This document shows, one piece after another, positions 1 through 6,609 of a stretch of 13,322 nt of DNA (positions within the stretch are counted from its first letter, which is position 1; each line of letters begins with the position of its first letter). Under the pieces are notes generated by a model. That model saw only the letters and a program-made list of their open reading frames with translations. It did no database searches and was not told the DNA's origin. Source of the DNA: DASZHJ01 sp035938015 (lineage in GTDB: Bacteria > Pseudomonadota > Alphaproteobacteria > ATCC43930 > CGMCC-115725). The stretch is taken from positions 1-13,322 of the forward strand of contig DASZHJ010000505.1 in the NCBI GenBank assembly GCA_035938015.1, given 5' to 3'. The position numbers and the translations under genes are program-made.

Positions 1-74
1 CACACACGCCGACCCCAGCACCACTAAAACGCCGCATCAGGTCCGGAATTGACATTCCATTCCAAAATGCGCAG

Positions 75-107
75 TCAATGGCACCATAAGCACCACCGCC
101 TGCTCAT
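75..107 (-). promoter_or_regulatory. Possible Trp/Cys-rich leader peptide ORF in the leftward transcript
   Basis: An ATG at 107-105 opens a 10-codon frame reading MSRRWWCLWC plus His before TGA at 77-75 (11 residues), with GGGAAGGG just upstream. Three Trp and two Cys in 11 residues recall attenuator leader peptides. The stop codon lies in the 5' arm ATTGAC (79-74), which can pair with GTCAAT (53-48); that 3' arm can pair instead with ATTGACATT at 134-126. No U-run terminator is seen before the edge, and chance is a real possibility. Confidence 0.2.
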
Positions 108-117
108 CCCTTCCCAC

Positions 118-126
118 TTATCCACA
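118..126 (+). promoter_or_regulatory. Perfect DnaA box
   Basis: TTATCCACA is an exact match to the 9-mer DnaA box. It is the only perfect copy noticed in the window, so an origin is unlikely. It lies about 50 bases downstream of the predicted start of the leftward promoter, where bound DnaA could act as a roadblock or regulator. This is inference from position only. Confidence 0.4.
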
Positions 127-179
127 ATGTCAATGAGCGCCCACACGATAACCCCAAGGGGTCACCGCGAGGAGGGGCG

Positions 180-208
180 CTTATAGGCTCCTCGATAGGA
201 CCTGTCAA
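180..208 (-). promoter_or_regulatory. Near-consensus sigma-70 promoter facing the left edge
   Basis: On the minus strand TTGACA (208-203) and TATAAG (185-180) are exactly 17 bases apart, matching 11 of 12 consensus bases. The bases just after the -10 are GC-rich (CGCCCCTCC), like the discriminator of stringently controlled promoters. Transcription would start near 173 and run off the window. A 7-bp stem (168-174 with 188-194) spans the -10 region on the DNA. The gene it serves is not visible. Confidence 0.7.
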
Positions 209-393
209 ACTCAAAATTCATCATCTTGTCATTTCCGCCAAGTCGCTGACGGGCCGAGGTAAATCTCTCGCTCCGAGCCGACATTGGATCGACCCTTAAT
301 CCCTCATTTTTCCGACTGCTCGGATCCGTACAGCTGCGACGCCAGGACAGGGGCGACGGCCATGGTCGCAATCAGCTCGGTCGCAAACAGGCG

Positions 394-1155
394 TTAGCGC
401 CTTGGCGTGATGTCCTCTCCGCCAAGCCACATCCGGTTCCAGGTCGGGCTGATCACGATCTCGTTGAGGCAAACGCGCGGCGGCATCTCCGCGACGAAGC
501 GGATCGTGCGTCCGAGATCTTCGGCCTGCAGCATGCGCGCCATCTCCGCTTCGCTCGGCGGCACCGGCCGCTTTTTCAGGATCGGCGTCGCCACCTCGCC
601 CGGACAGATCACGCAAGCTCGGATGCCGTTGACGCATTCCTCCATATTCAAAGAGAGCGTCATGGCGACGACACCATGCTTGGATGCGTTATAGGCGGGC
701 CCAGTGAGATAGGGATCAAATCGACCCGCCCATGAGGAGATATTGATCACCAGCCCGTCCTTCTGCGACCGCATGGCCGGCAGCACGGCCGCGATGGTAT
801 TGAGCGAGCCCTGAAGATTGGCTGATATCACCGATTCGAAGCTGTCGGGCGTCAGATTTTTCCAGAACCGATGGGGTACGTTCATGCCGGCGCTGTTGAC
901 GAGAATGTCGACGCGGCCGTGCCGCTTGACGATGTCAGCGCCCGCTCTCGCCACGGCGGATTTGTCGGTGACGTCGAGGGGCGCGGCTTCCGCTGCACCG
1001 CCCGCTGCGGCTATCGCCCGCTCGACCTCCTCGAGCTCAGCGGGACGCCGGCCGCTCAGGATCACGCTGGCACCGGCCGCCGCCAGCTCCTCGGCGCCCG
1101 CGCGACCGATGCCGCTGCCCCCGCCTGTCACCCACGCGATTTTTCCTTTGAGCAC
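394..1155 (-). CDS. Short-chain dehydrogenase/reductase (SDR), substrate unknown
   Basis: This is a classical SDR oxidoreductase of 253 residues with one Rossmann fold. The nucleotide loop TGGGSGIG is at 10-17, LDV at 60-62 and NSAG at 87-90. The catalytic set is Asn113 (ISANLQG), Ser141 (NISSWAG), Tyr155 and Lys159 (YNASK). PGEVATPIL follows at 185-193. Arg36-Arg37 at the end of the second strand favour NADP(H) over NAD(H), an inference. The substrate cannot be told from the sequence. The start is a GTG at 1155 with GGGAGG about seven bases upstream. It follows clpB by 93 bp on the same strand with no good promoter visible, so it may be co-transcribed. It ends in TAA, and no intrinsic terminator is seen after it. 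Confidence 0.9.
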   Translation of the reverse strand: MLKGKIAWVTGGGSGIGRAGAEELAAAGASVILSGRRPAELEEVERAIAAAGGAAEAAPLDVTDKSAVARAGADIVKRHGRVDILVNSAGMNVPHRFWKNLTPDSFESVISANLQGSLNTIAAVLPAMRSQKDGLVINISSWAGRFDPYLTGPAYNASKHGVVAMTLSLNMEECVNGIRACVICPGEVATPILKKRPVPPSEAEMARMLQAEDLGRTIRFVAEMPPRVCLNEIVISPTWNRMWLGGEDITPRR

Positions 1156-1201
1156 CCTCGCCTCCCTCGCTCACCGAGTGAGGCATCATGGCCGGCGGGC
1201 C

Positions 1202-1226
1202 GCTCGCGGGCAATCCGTCCGCGAGC
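1202..1226. other. Perfect 8-bp inverted repeat between clpB and the SDR gene
   Basis: GCTCGCGG (1202-1209) and CCGCGAGC (1219-1226) are perfect complements around a 9-base loop. On the minus strand, the direction of clpB, no T-run follows. On the plus strand ATTTTT follows seven bases later, but no plus-strand gene precedes it. A second small stem CTCAC-CGA-GTGAG (1170-1182) lies just above the SDR ribosome site. A partial stop or mRNA-stabilising stem between the two genes is possible. Confidence 0.4.
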
Positions 1227-1248
1227 AGTCGAGATTTTTCCGAGCGGG

Positions 1249-3843
1249 CTACTCCGCCGCCTTGGCCATCTGGCCGGCGATGGCGAGCCCGCCCTCGCCG
1301 GCGGTCACGGTCACCGTCTCGCCATCGACGATCCGTCCCTCCAGGATAAGCCCCGCCAGCGCGTTTTGCAGCTCGCGTTGGATCACGCGTTTTAGGGGCC
1401 GCGCGCCGTAGACGGGATCATAGCCCTGGTCCGCGAGCCAGCGCTTCGCGGCGGCGTCGAGCTTGAGCGTGATCTTTCGGTCGCTGAGCAATTTCTGCAG
1501 ATGCGCGAGCTGGATGTCGACAATCCCAGCCATGTCCTTACGGCTCAGGCGCCGGAACAGCAGGATCTCGTCGAGCCGGTTCAGGAACTCCGGTCGGAAT
1601 GTACTGCGCACGAGCTCCATCACCTCGTTGCGCACCGAGGCGGTCTCCTTACCCTCCGGCAAGGTCGCGAGAATCTCGCCGCCCAGATTGGACGTGAGCA
1701 CGATCAGGGTGTTTCGGAAATCGACCGTGCGGCCTTGGCCGTCGGTGAGGCGGCCGTCATCGAGCACCTGCAGCAGCACGTTGAAGACATCCGGATGAGC
1801 CTTCTCGACTTCGTCAAAGAGGATCACCTGATAGGGTCGCCGCCGGATGGCCTCGGTGAGCGCACCACCCTCCTCGTAGCCGACGTAGCCCGGCGGCGCG
1901 CCGATCAGGCGCGCGACCGAGTGCTTCTCCATGTATTCGGACATGTCGATCCGGACGAGCGCGCTCTCGTCGTCGAACAAGAACTCCGCGAGCGCCTTGG
2001 TGAGCTCGGTCTTGCCGACGCCAGTCGGGCCCAGGAAGAGGAACGAGCCGATGGGACGGTTGGGATCCTGGAGCCCGGCGCGGGCGCGGCGGATGGCGTT
2101 CGAGACCGCGATCACGGCCTCGTCCTGTCCCACCACGCGACGCTTGATGTTGTCTTCCATCTTGAGGAGCTTCGCGCGCTCGCCCTGCAGCATCTTGTCG
2201 ACGGGGATTCCGGTCCAGCGCGAGACCACGCCCGCGATATGCGCGTCCGTCACGGCTTCCTCGATCATCCGATGGCTTTCGGTCGCCTCGGCATCCTTGA
2301 GCTTGCGCGTGAGTTCCGGGATGATCGCGTAGGTGAGCTCGCCCGCCCGCGTCCAGTCGCCCGCGCGCTGTACGCGATCGAGCTCCGCGCGTGCCTGATC
2401 GAGCTGCTCCTTGAGCTTTTGGGCGCCCGCCAGCTTGTCCTTCTCGGCGCGCCACTGAGCCGTCAGCTCCGCCGATTTCTTCTCGAGCTCCTTGAGCTCG
2501 GCATCGAGCTTTTTCAGCCGATCTTTCGAGGCGGCATCCTTCTCCTTCTTGAGCGCCTCGCGCTCGATCTTGAGTTGGATGATCCGGCGGTCGAGCTCGT
2601 CGACCTCCTCGGGTTTCGACTCTACCTCCATGCGCAGGCGCGCGGCCGCCTCGTCCATGAGGTCGATCGCCTTGTCCGGCAGGAACCGGTCGGTGATGTA
2701 GCGGCTGGAGAGCGTCGCTGCGGCGACGATTGCACCATCGGTGATGCGCACACCGTGATGCAGCTCGTATTTCTCTTTGATCCCGCGGAGGATCGAGATC
2801 GTGTCCTCGACCGTGGGCTCGCTTACGAACACCGGCTGGAAGCGCCGGGCCAGCGCGGCGTCTTTCTCGATATGCTTGCGGTATTCGTCGAGCGTCGTGG
2901 CACCGACGCAGTGCAGCTCGCCGCGTGCCAGCGCGGGCTTCAGCATGTTCGAGGCGTCCATCGCGCCCTCCGCCTTGCCGGCGCCCACAAGCGTGTGCAG
3001 CTCGTCGATGAAGACGATGATCTCGCCGGCGGCCGCGGTGATCTCCTGCAGGACGGCCTTCAGGCGTTCCTCGAATTCGCCGCGGAATTTCGCTCCCGCC
3101 ACTAAAGCGCCCAGATCGAGAGCCAGCAGGCGCTTCTCCTTGAGGCTCTCCGGCACGTCTCCGTGCACGATCCGGAGCGCCAGACCCTCGACGATCGCGG
3201 TCTTGCCCACGCCGGGTTCCCCGATCAGCACGGGGTTGTTCTTGGTCCGGCGCGACAGCACCTGGACCGTGCGACGGATCTCCTCGTCGCGGCCGATCAC
3301 CGGATCGAGCTTGCCTTCGCGCGCCGCAGCGGTGAGGTCACGCGAGTACTTCTTGAGGGCATCGTAACCCTCCTCCGCGGTGGCGCTGTCGGCCTTGCGA
3401 CCCTGGCGGATCTGCTCGATCGCATGGTTGAGGCTCTGTGGATTGACCCCTGCTTGCGCCAGCGCCTTAGCGGCGGCGCTCTCGCGCGCCATCGTCATTG
3501 CGAGCAGCAGCCGCTCGACGGTGACGAAGCTGTCGCCGGCCTTCTCCGCAATCTTCTCGGCCTGCTCGAAGAGCCGCGCCATCTCCGGCGCCAGATAAGT
3601 CTGGCCGGCGCCGCTGCCCTCGACGCGCGGCACCTTCTGCAACGCGGCATCGACCGCGCTCGCCGCCACAGCGGGATCGCCGCCGGCCGCGCGAATCAGA
3701 TTGGCGCAGAGCCCTTCTTTGTCCTCCAGCAACGTCTTCAGAAGATGTTCAGGCGTGATCTGTTGATGACCGCGGCGCTGGGCCAAGCCCTGCGCGGCCT
3801 GCACGAATCCTTTCGCGCGCTCCGTGTATTTCTCGAAATCCAT
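1249..3843 (-). CDS. clpB: ATP-dependent chaperone ClpB (Hsp100 disaggregase)
   Basis: ClpB is a hexameric AAA+ machine that, with DnaK, pulls polypeptides out of aggregates after heat stress. At 864 residues it is full length (857 in E. coli). Order: N-domain (1-about 150); NBD1 with Walker A GEPGVGKT (208-215), Walker B VFIDE (277-281) and arginine finger region ARRF (332-335); coiled-coil M-domain (about 410-530, rich in Lys/Glu heptads); NBD2 with Walker A GPTGVGKT (605-612), Walker B ILFDE (674-678) and NRLDE (755-759). The NBD2 pore tyrosine is in GAPPGYVGYEEGG; the NBD1 pore loop reads GAKFRGEFE, with Phe253 where Tyr is found in E. coli. There is no ClpP-binding IGF/L loop, as expected of ClpB. 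The ATG at 3843 is preceded by GGAGCGGGG, and a heat-shock promoter lies upstream. Confidence 0.98.
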   Translation of the reverse strand: MDFEKYTERAKGFVQAAQGLAQRRGHQQITPEHLLKTLLEDKEGLCANLIRAAGGDPAVAASAVDAALQKVPRVEGSGAGQTYLAPEMARLFEQAEKIAEKAGDSFVTVERLLLAMTMARESAAAKALAQAGVNPQSLNHAIEQIRQGRKADSATAEEGYDALKKYSRDLTAAAREGKLDPVIGRDEEIRRTVQVLSRRTKNNPVLIGEPGVGKTAIVEGLALRIVHGDVPESLKEKRLLALDLGALVAGAKFRGEFEERLKAVLQEITAAAGEIIVFIDELHTLVGAGKAEGAMDASNMLKPALARGELHCVGATTLDEYRKHIEKDAALARRFQPVFVSEPTVEDTISILRGIKEKYELHHGVRITDGAIVAAATLSSRYITDRFLPDKAIDLMDEAAARLRMEVESKPEEVDELDRRIIQLKIEREALKKEKDAASKDRLKKLDAELKELEKKSAELTAQWRAEKDKLAGAQKLKEQLDQARAELDRVQRAGDWTRAGELTYAIIPELTRKLKDAEATESHRMIEEAVTDAHIAGVVSRWTGIPVDKMLQGERAKLLKMEDNIKRRVVGQDEAVIAVSNAIRRARAGLQDPNRPIGSFLFLGPTGVGKTELTKALAEFLFDDESALVRIDMSEYMEKHSVARLIGAPPGYVGYEEGGALTEAIRRRPYQVILFDEVEKAHPDVFNVLLQVLDDGRLTDGQGRTVDFRNTLIVLTSNLGGEILATLPEGKETASVRNEVMELVRSTFRPEFLNRLDEILLFRRLSRKDMAGIVDIQLAHLQKLLSDRKITLKLDAAAKRWLADQGYDPVYGARPLKRVIQRELQNALAGLILEGRIVDGETVTVTAGEGGLAIAGQMAKAAE

Positions 3844-3915
3844 GGCGACCCCGCTCCGCGTGAACCGCTGGATAGTGCCCCGACATCCGGCAGCACAGTC
3901 CGCTTTCCCGAGGGG

Positions 3916-3943
3916 ATATGGGGCGCGTCAATCGAGGCGCAAG
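3916..3943 (-). promoter_or_regulatory. Sigma-32 (RpoH) heat-shock promoter of clpB
   Basis: On the minus strand CTTGCGC (3943-3937) and CCCCATAT (3923-3916) are 13 bases apart. This fits the RpoH consensus (CTTGAAA, 13-14 bases, CCCCATNT), with the whole -10 element and the CTTG core of the -35 intact. The start would fall near 3909, giving a leader of about 65 bases before the clpB ATG. ClpB is a classical RpoH target, so position and sequence agree. A 6-bp hairpin CATGCC-TGGG-GGCATG (3951-3966) lies just upstream, and an 8-bp inverted repeat (3907-3914 with 3970-3977) brackets the promoter. Confidence 0.75.
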
Positions 3944-4009
3944 ACCCTACCATGCCTGGGGGCATGCGTCCCTCGGGGCGACCGAAACCTTACAGTGGCA
4001 GCGTCCCGC

Positions 4010-4456
4010 TCAGGCTTGCGGCGGCGGCTCCGGCTCTTGCTGTGGAGCACCCGTGGGCTGTGCCGAAGCCTCGGGCTCCGGCTCCGGCTGGGTCATCTCG
4101 GTGTCCGCTGGAGTCATCGGCCGCGGCGGCACCATCTGGTTGCCCTGACCGTTGCCGTCCGCATTCATCACGCGGAAATAATGCTCGGCGTGCTGATAGA
4201 GGTTCTCCGCGGCAATGCGGTCGCCCGCGGACGCTGCCTCGCGCGCGAGCGCGATGTAGCGTTCGAAGACCTGATAAGCGTTGCCGCGAATCTTAACGCT
4301 CGGCCCGCTGCTTTCGAACACCTGCACCCGGTGAGGTGGCCGCGGTCGGTTTCCCTGCTGCTGCTGCTGCTGGTGGTGGCCACCGCCGTTGTGGCGGCCC
4401 CGGTTCCGCTTGCCCTGGCCTTGTCTCATCATGCCCTTGAAATCTTGGTAGGACAT
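4010..4456 (-). CDS. DUF4167 domain protein of unknown function
   Basis: This small protein belongs to the DUF4167 family, found next to prmC and clpB across alphaproteobacteria; its function is not known to me. From the ATG at 4456 it has 148 residues. A basic N-terminus reads MRQGQGKRNRGRHNGGG and is followed by a His/Gln stretch. The conserved core runs VQVFESSGPSVKIRGNAYQV, then FERYIALAREAASAGDRIAA and ENLYQHAEHYFRVMNA. An acidic Pro/Glu/Gln tail makes up the last 40 residues. The basic, glycine-rich head suggests nucleic-acid binding, which is inference only. The start is uncertain: ATGs at 4459 and 4456 follow GCGGGGG, a GTG at 4501 has a better GGAGG eight bases upstream, and relatives often begin at the MRQGQ methionine. 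No signal peptide or membrane segment is seen. Confidence 0.85.
   Translation of the reverse strand: MSYQDFKGMMRQGQGKRNRGRHNGGGHHQQQQQQGNRPRPPHRVQVFESSGPSVKIRGNAYQVFERYIALAREAASAGDRIAAENLYQHAEHYFRVMNADGNGQGNQMVPPRPMTPADTEMTQPEPEPEASAQPTGAPQQEPEPPPQA
4355..4372. repeat. Trinucleotide run (CTG)6 inside the DUF4167 gene
   Basis: Six perfect CTG units on the plus strand (CAG on the coding strand) encode six glutamines directly after two histidines in the low-complexity head of the DUF4167 protein. Two GTG units adjoin it. Such a run can change by whole codons without shifting the frame. Confidence 0.8.
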
Positions 4457-4563
4457 CATCCCCCGCTTGGTTGAAATGCCACGCCTTGGACGTGGCCACA
4501 CTGGGCGCTCCTCCGCTGTCGCGCGAATTCACGCCGGCTCTTGGTCAAGAGGAAATCTGTCTG

Positions 4564-4593
4564 GCGCCCTCGGCGCTGGGAGCCCCCGGCTCC
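4564..4593 (-). terminator. Tandem hairpins after prmC, possible weak terminator or processing site
   Basis: Reading the minus strand, GGAGCC-GGG-GGCTCC (4593-4579) is a perfect 6-bp stem with a 3-base loop. Two bases later GCGCC-GAG-GGCGC (4576-4564) is a 5-bp stem with a 3-base loop. Only a poor T-rich stretch (GATTTCCTCTT) follows, so a classical intrinsic terminator is not certain. The position, after the last coupled gene and before DUF4167, suits attenuation or RNA processing. Confidence 0.35.
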
Positions 4594-4666
4594 ACCATCA
4601 TGGCCCAAAGCTAGTCGGAACCGGTTAACATTCCAACAACTTTCTGCTCGGGGCGGCCAATGGGCC

Positions 4667-5530
4667 TTAATCTCGCCCCAGCACAAGACACCGGTCCACG
4701 CCACTAAGATCGTGCCGGATCGCGCGCAATACAAGTCCTGCCCCCGCCATTGTCGCGGCGACCGCCGGGGCCTGGCCGGCGCCCACCTCGATCGCGGCAA
4801 TCCCGGCTGGCGCCAGCAACCGGGCGATCTCCGGGGCGAGCGCGCGGTAGGCCGTAAGCCCATCCGCGCCACCGTCGAGGGCCAGCCTCGGCTCGTACCG
4901 CGCCACTTCCGGCATCAACCCATCAAGCTCGCGTGAGGCGACATAGGGCGGATTTGCCAGGACCACGTCCCACTGCCCGGAAAGGCCGTCACCCCAGTTT
5001 CCGCGCACAAACCGGGCGCGGTCGCCGAGGTCGAGCGCCGCGGCATTCTGCCGCGCCGTCTCAAGGGCGCCCTGCGAGCAGTCGGTGCCTATCCCGACCG
5101 CGTGCGGCAACTCGGCGAGCAATGCGAGCAACAGGCAGCCGGTGCCCGTGCCGAAATCCAGAACGCGATACGCCCGTTCGCGATCGTCGAGAGCGGCGAG
5201 CGACGCCTCGATCAGGGTCTCACTGTCGGCGCGCGGGTCGAGCGTATCGGCCGAAAGTGCGAAACGCAGGCTCCAGAATTCGCGATAACCCAGAATGCGG
5301 GAAACCGGCTCGCGCGCGCTCCGCCGTACCAGCAAGGTCTCGAGCCGCTGATTGGCGGCGGTTGTCATCTCGAGCTCCGGAAATCCAAGCACCCGCGCCA
5401 CCTCCCAGCCGAGCGCCGCGGCGACCAGAAGACGCGCTTCACGGCGAGCATCCGATATCCCTGCGGTACCCAGCCGCGCGGTGGCATTCGAGAGCGCAGT
5501 TCTCACGCTCGTGTCCGCGGCGAGTGTCAT
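4667..5530 (-). CDS. prmC: Release factor glutamine N5-methyltransferase
   Basis: PrmC (HemK) uses S-adenosylmethionine to methylate the GGQ glutamine of release factors, which speeds termination. The 287-residue protein (277 in E. coli) has an N-terminal helical domain (1-about 75) and the linker EPVSRILGYREFWSLRF (74-90). DPRADSE (98-104) stands where IPRPDTE is usual. The SAM-binding loop is VLDFGTGTGCLLLAL (123-137), and the catalytic NPPY (193-196) is in LANPPYVAS, with ALDGGADGL at 217-225. The ATG at 5530 overlaps the prfA stop by four bases, so the enzyme is translationally coupled to its substrate. The name hemK reflects this gene's common neighbourhood with hemA; the family acts on release factors, not heme. 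Confidence 0.96.
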   Translation of the reverse strand: MTLAADTSVRTALSNATARLGTAGISDARREARLLVAAALGWEVARVLGFPELEMTTAANQRLETLLVRRSAREPVSRILGYREFWSLRFALSADTLDPRADSETLIEASLAALDDRERAYRVLDFGTGTGCLLLALLAELPHAVGIGTDCSQGALETARQNAAALDLGDRARFVRGNWGDGLSGQWDVVLANPPYVASRELDGLMPEVARYEPRLALDGGADGLTAYRALAPEIARLLAPAGIAAIEVGAGQAPAVAATMAGAGLVLRAIRHDLSGVDRCLVLGRD

Positions 5531-6609
5531 TGTATCTCGGCCAGCTTCGTGGCCTGGTCCTCGGCTAACAGTGCGTCGACGATCTCGTCGAGCGCCTCGC
5601 CGTTCACGACCCTGTCGATCTTGTAGAGGGTCAGGTTGATGCGGTGGTCGGTGACGCGGCCCTGCGGGAAATTGTAGGTGCGGATGCGCTCCGACCGGTC
5701 GCCGGTGCCGACCTGGCTCTTGCGCTCAGCGGCGCGCGCGGCCTCGCGCGCCTGACGCTCGCGCTCGTAGAGGCGGGCCCGCAGCACCTTCAATGCCTTC
5801 GCCTTGTTCTTGTGCTGCGATTTCTCGTCCTGCTGACTCACCACGATGCCGGTCGGAATGTGCGTGATCCGCACCGCGCTATCGGTGGTGTTGACGGATT
5901 GGCCGCCGGGACCGCTCGAGCGGAACACGTCGATGCGAAGGTCCTTCTCGTCGATGTGGATATCGACCTCCTCGGCTTCGGGCAGCACGGCAACGGTTGC
6001 CGCCGAGGTGTGGATGCGGCCCGATGCCTCGGTCTCCGGCACGCGCTGCACGCGGTGCACACCCGATTCGAACTTGAGCCGCTCGAACACGTTGCGTCCC
6101 GTGACCTCGGCGCTCACCTCCTTGATTCCGCCGAGCCCGGTCTCGGAGACGTCGAGCACCTCGAATCGCCAGCCGCGCACTCCCGCATAGCGCTGATACA
6201 TGCGAAAGAGCACGGCGGCAAACAGCGCCGCTTCCTCGCCGCCGGTGCCCGCGCGCACCTCGAGGATGGCGTTGCGCTCATCCGCTTCGTCCTTCGGCAG
6301 CAGCATCACCTTGATGCGTTGCTCGATCTCGGGAATGTGGCGTTGAAGCGCCGGGATCTCAGCCTCGGCCAGCGCGCGCAGCTCGGCATCGGCTTCGCCG
6401 GCCTGGATCTGCTCGAGATCCGCGAGCTCGCGTTGGGCCTTGCGCAGCTCGGCGATCGCCTCGACCATCGGCGTGAGGTCGCTATACTCCTTGGAGAGCT
6501 TGCCGAACTCGCCGGCCGCCGTATCCGGCCGCGCCAAAGTGTCCGCGAGTTCCGCGTGGCGCCGCACGACCCGGTCGAGCTTGGCATCGAGTGAGGCGAG
6601 CGTCGTCAC
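5527..6609 (-). CDS. prfA: Peptide chain release factor 1
   Basis: RF1 reads UAA and UAG stop codons in the ribosomal A site and triggers peptide release. The 360-residue protein matches E. coli RF1 in length. Residues 1-110 form the helical N-terminal domain. The RF1-type stop-codon tripeptide PxT is PET (191-193) in QRVPETEASGRIHTSAATVA; RF2 would have SPF. The catalytic loop is SSGPGGQSVNTTDSAVR, with GGQ at 235-237, the glutamine that PrmC methylates. The start is a GTG at 6609 within a GTGA overlap with the hemA stop, and its own TGA lies in an ATGA overlap with prmC. It is therefore the middle member of a coupled hemA-prfA-prmC trio, as in E. coli. Confidence 0.97.
   Translation of the reverse strand: MTTLASLDAKLDRVVRRHAELADTLARPDTAAGEFGKLSKEYSDLTPMVEAIAELRKAQRELADLEQIQAGEADAELRALAEAEIPALQRHIPEIEQRIKVMLLPKDEADERNAILEVRAGTGGEEAALFAAVLFRMYQRYAGVRGWRFEVLDVSETGLGGIKEVSAEVTGRNVFERLKFESGVHRVQRVPETEASGRIHTSAATVAVLPEAEEVDIHIDEKDLRIDVFRSSGPGGQSVNTTDSAVRITHIPTGIVVSQQDEKSQHKNKAKALKVLRARLYERERQAREAARAAERKSQVGTGDRSERIRTYNFPQGRVTDHRINLTLYKIDRVVNGEALDEIVDALLAEDQATKLAEIQ

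Larger units (their letters stand above)
1..393. other. Region without a supported gene, left edge
   Basis: No convincing complete gene was found here. Short open frames on the minus strand (for example up to position 371 from a TTG) show no family motif and poor starts. The region holds a near-consensus minus-strand promoter (180-208), a perfect DnaA box (118-126), the palindrome ACCCCAAGGGGT (151-162), a stem CGAGGAG/CTCCTCG (168-174 with 188-194) and a 9-bp inverted repeat (48-56 with 126-134). One minus-strand frame is open from an ATG at 55 to the edge (MSIPDLMRRFSGAG...). It could be the start of the next gene but is too short to judge. Confidence 0.6.

Noticed and set aside
48..134. 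Replication origin suggested by the DnaA box and repeats
   Set aside because: Only one perfect DnaA box, no AT-rich unwinding region, and none of the usual origin neighbours (dnaA, hemE, parAB).
162..371. 69-codon minus-strand frame after the SDR gene
   Set aside because: Starts at TTG, runs through the strong promoter, and has no recognisable motif.
1501..3105. Plus-strand open frame of 534 codons opposite clpB
   Set aside because: It is antisense to an intact, fully motif-bearing clpB; its protein is a Leu/Arg/Glu/Asp-rich mixture with no family motif. Long antisense frames are common opposite GC-rich genes.
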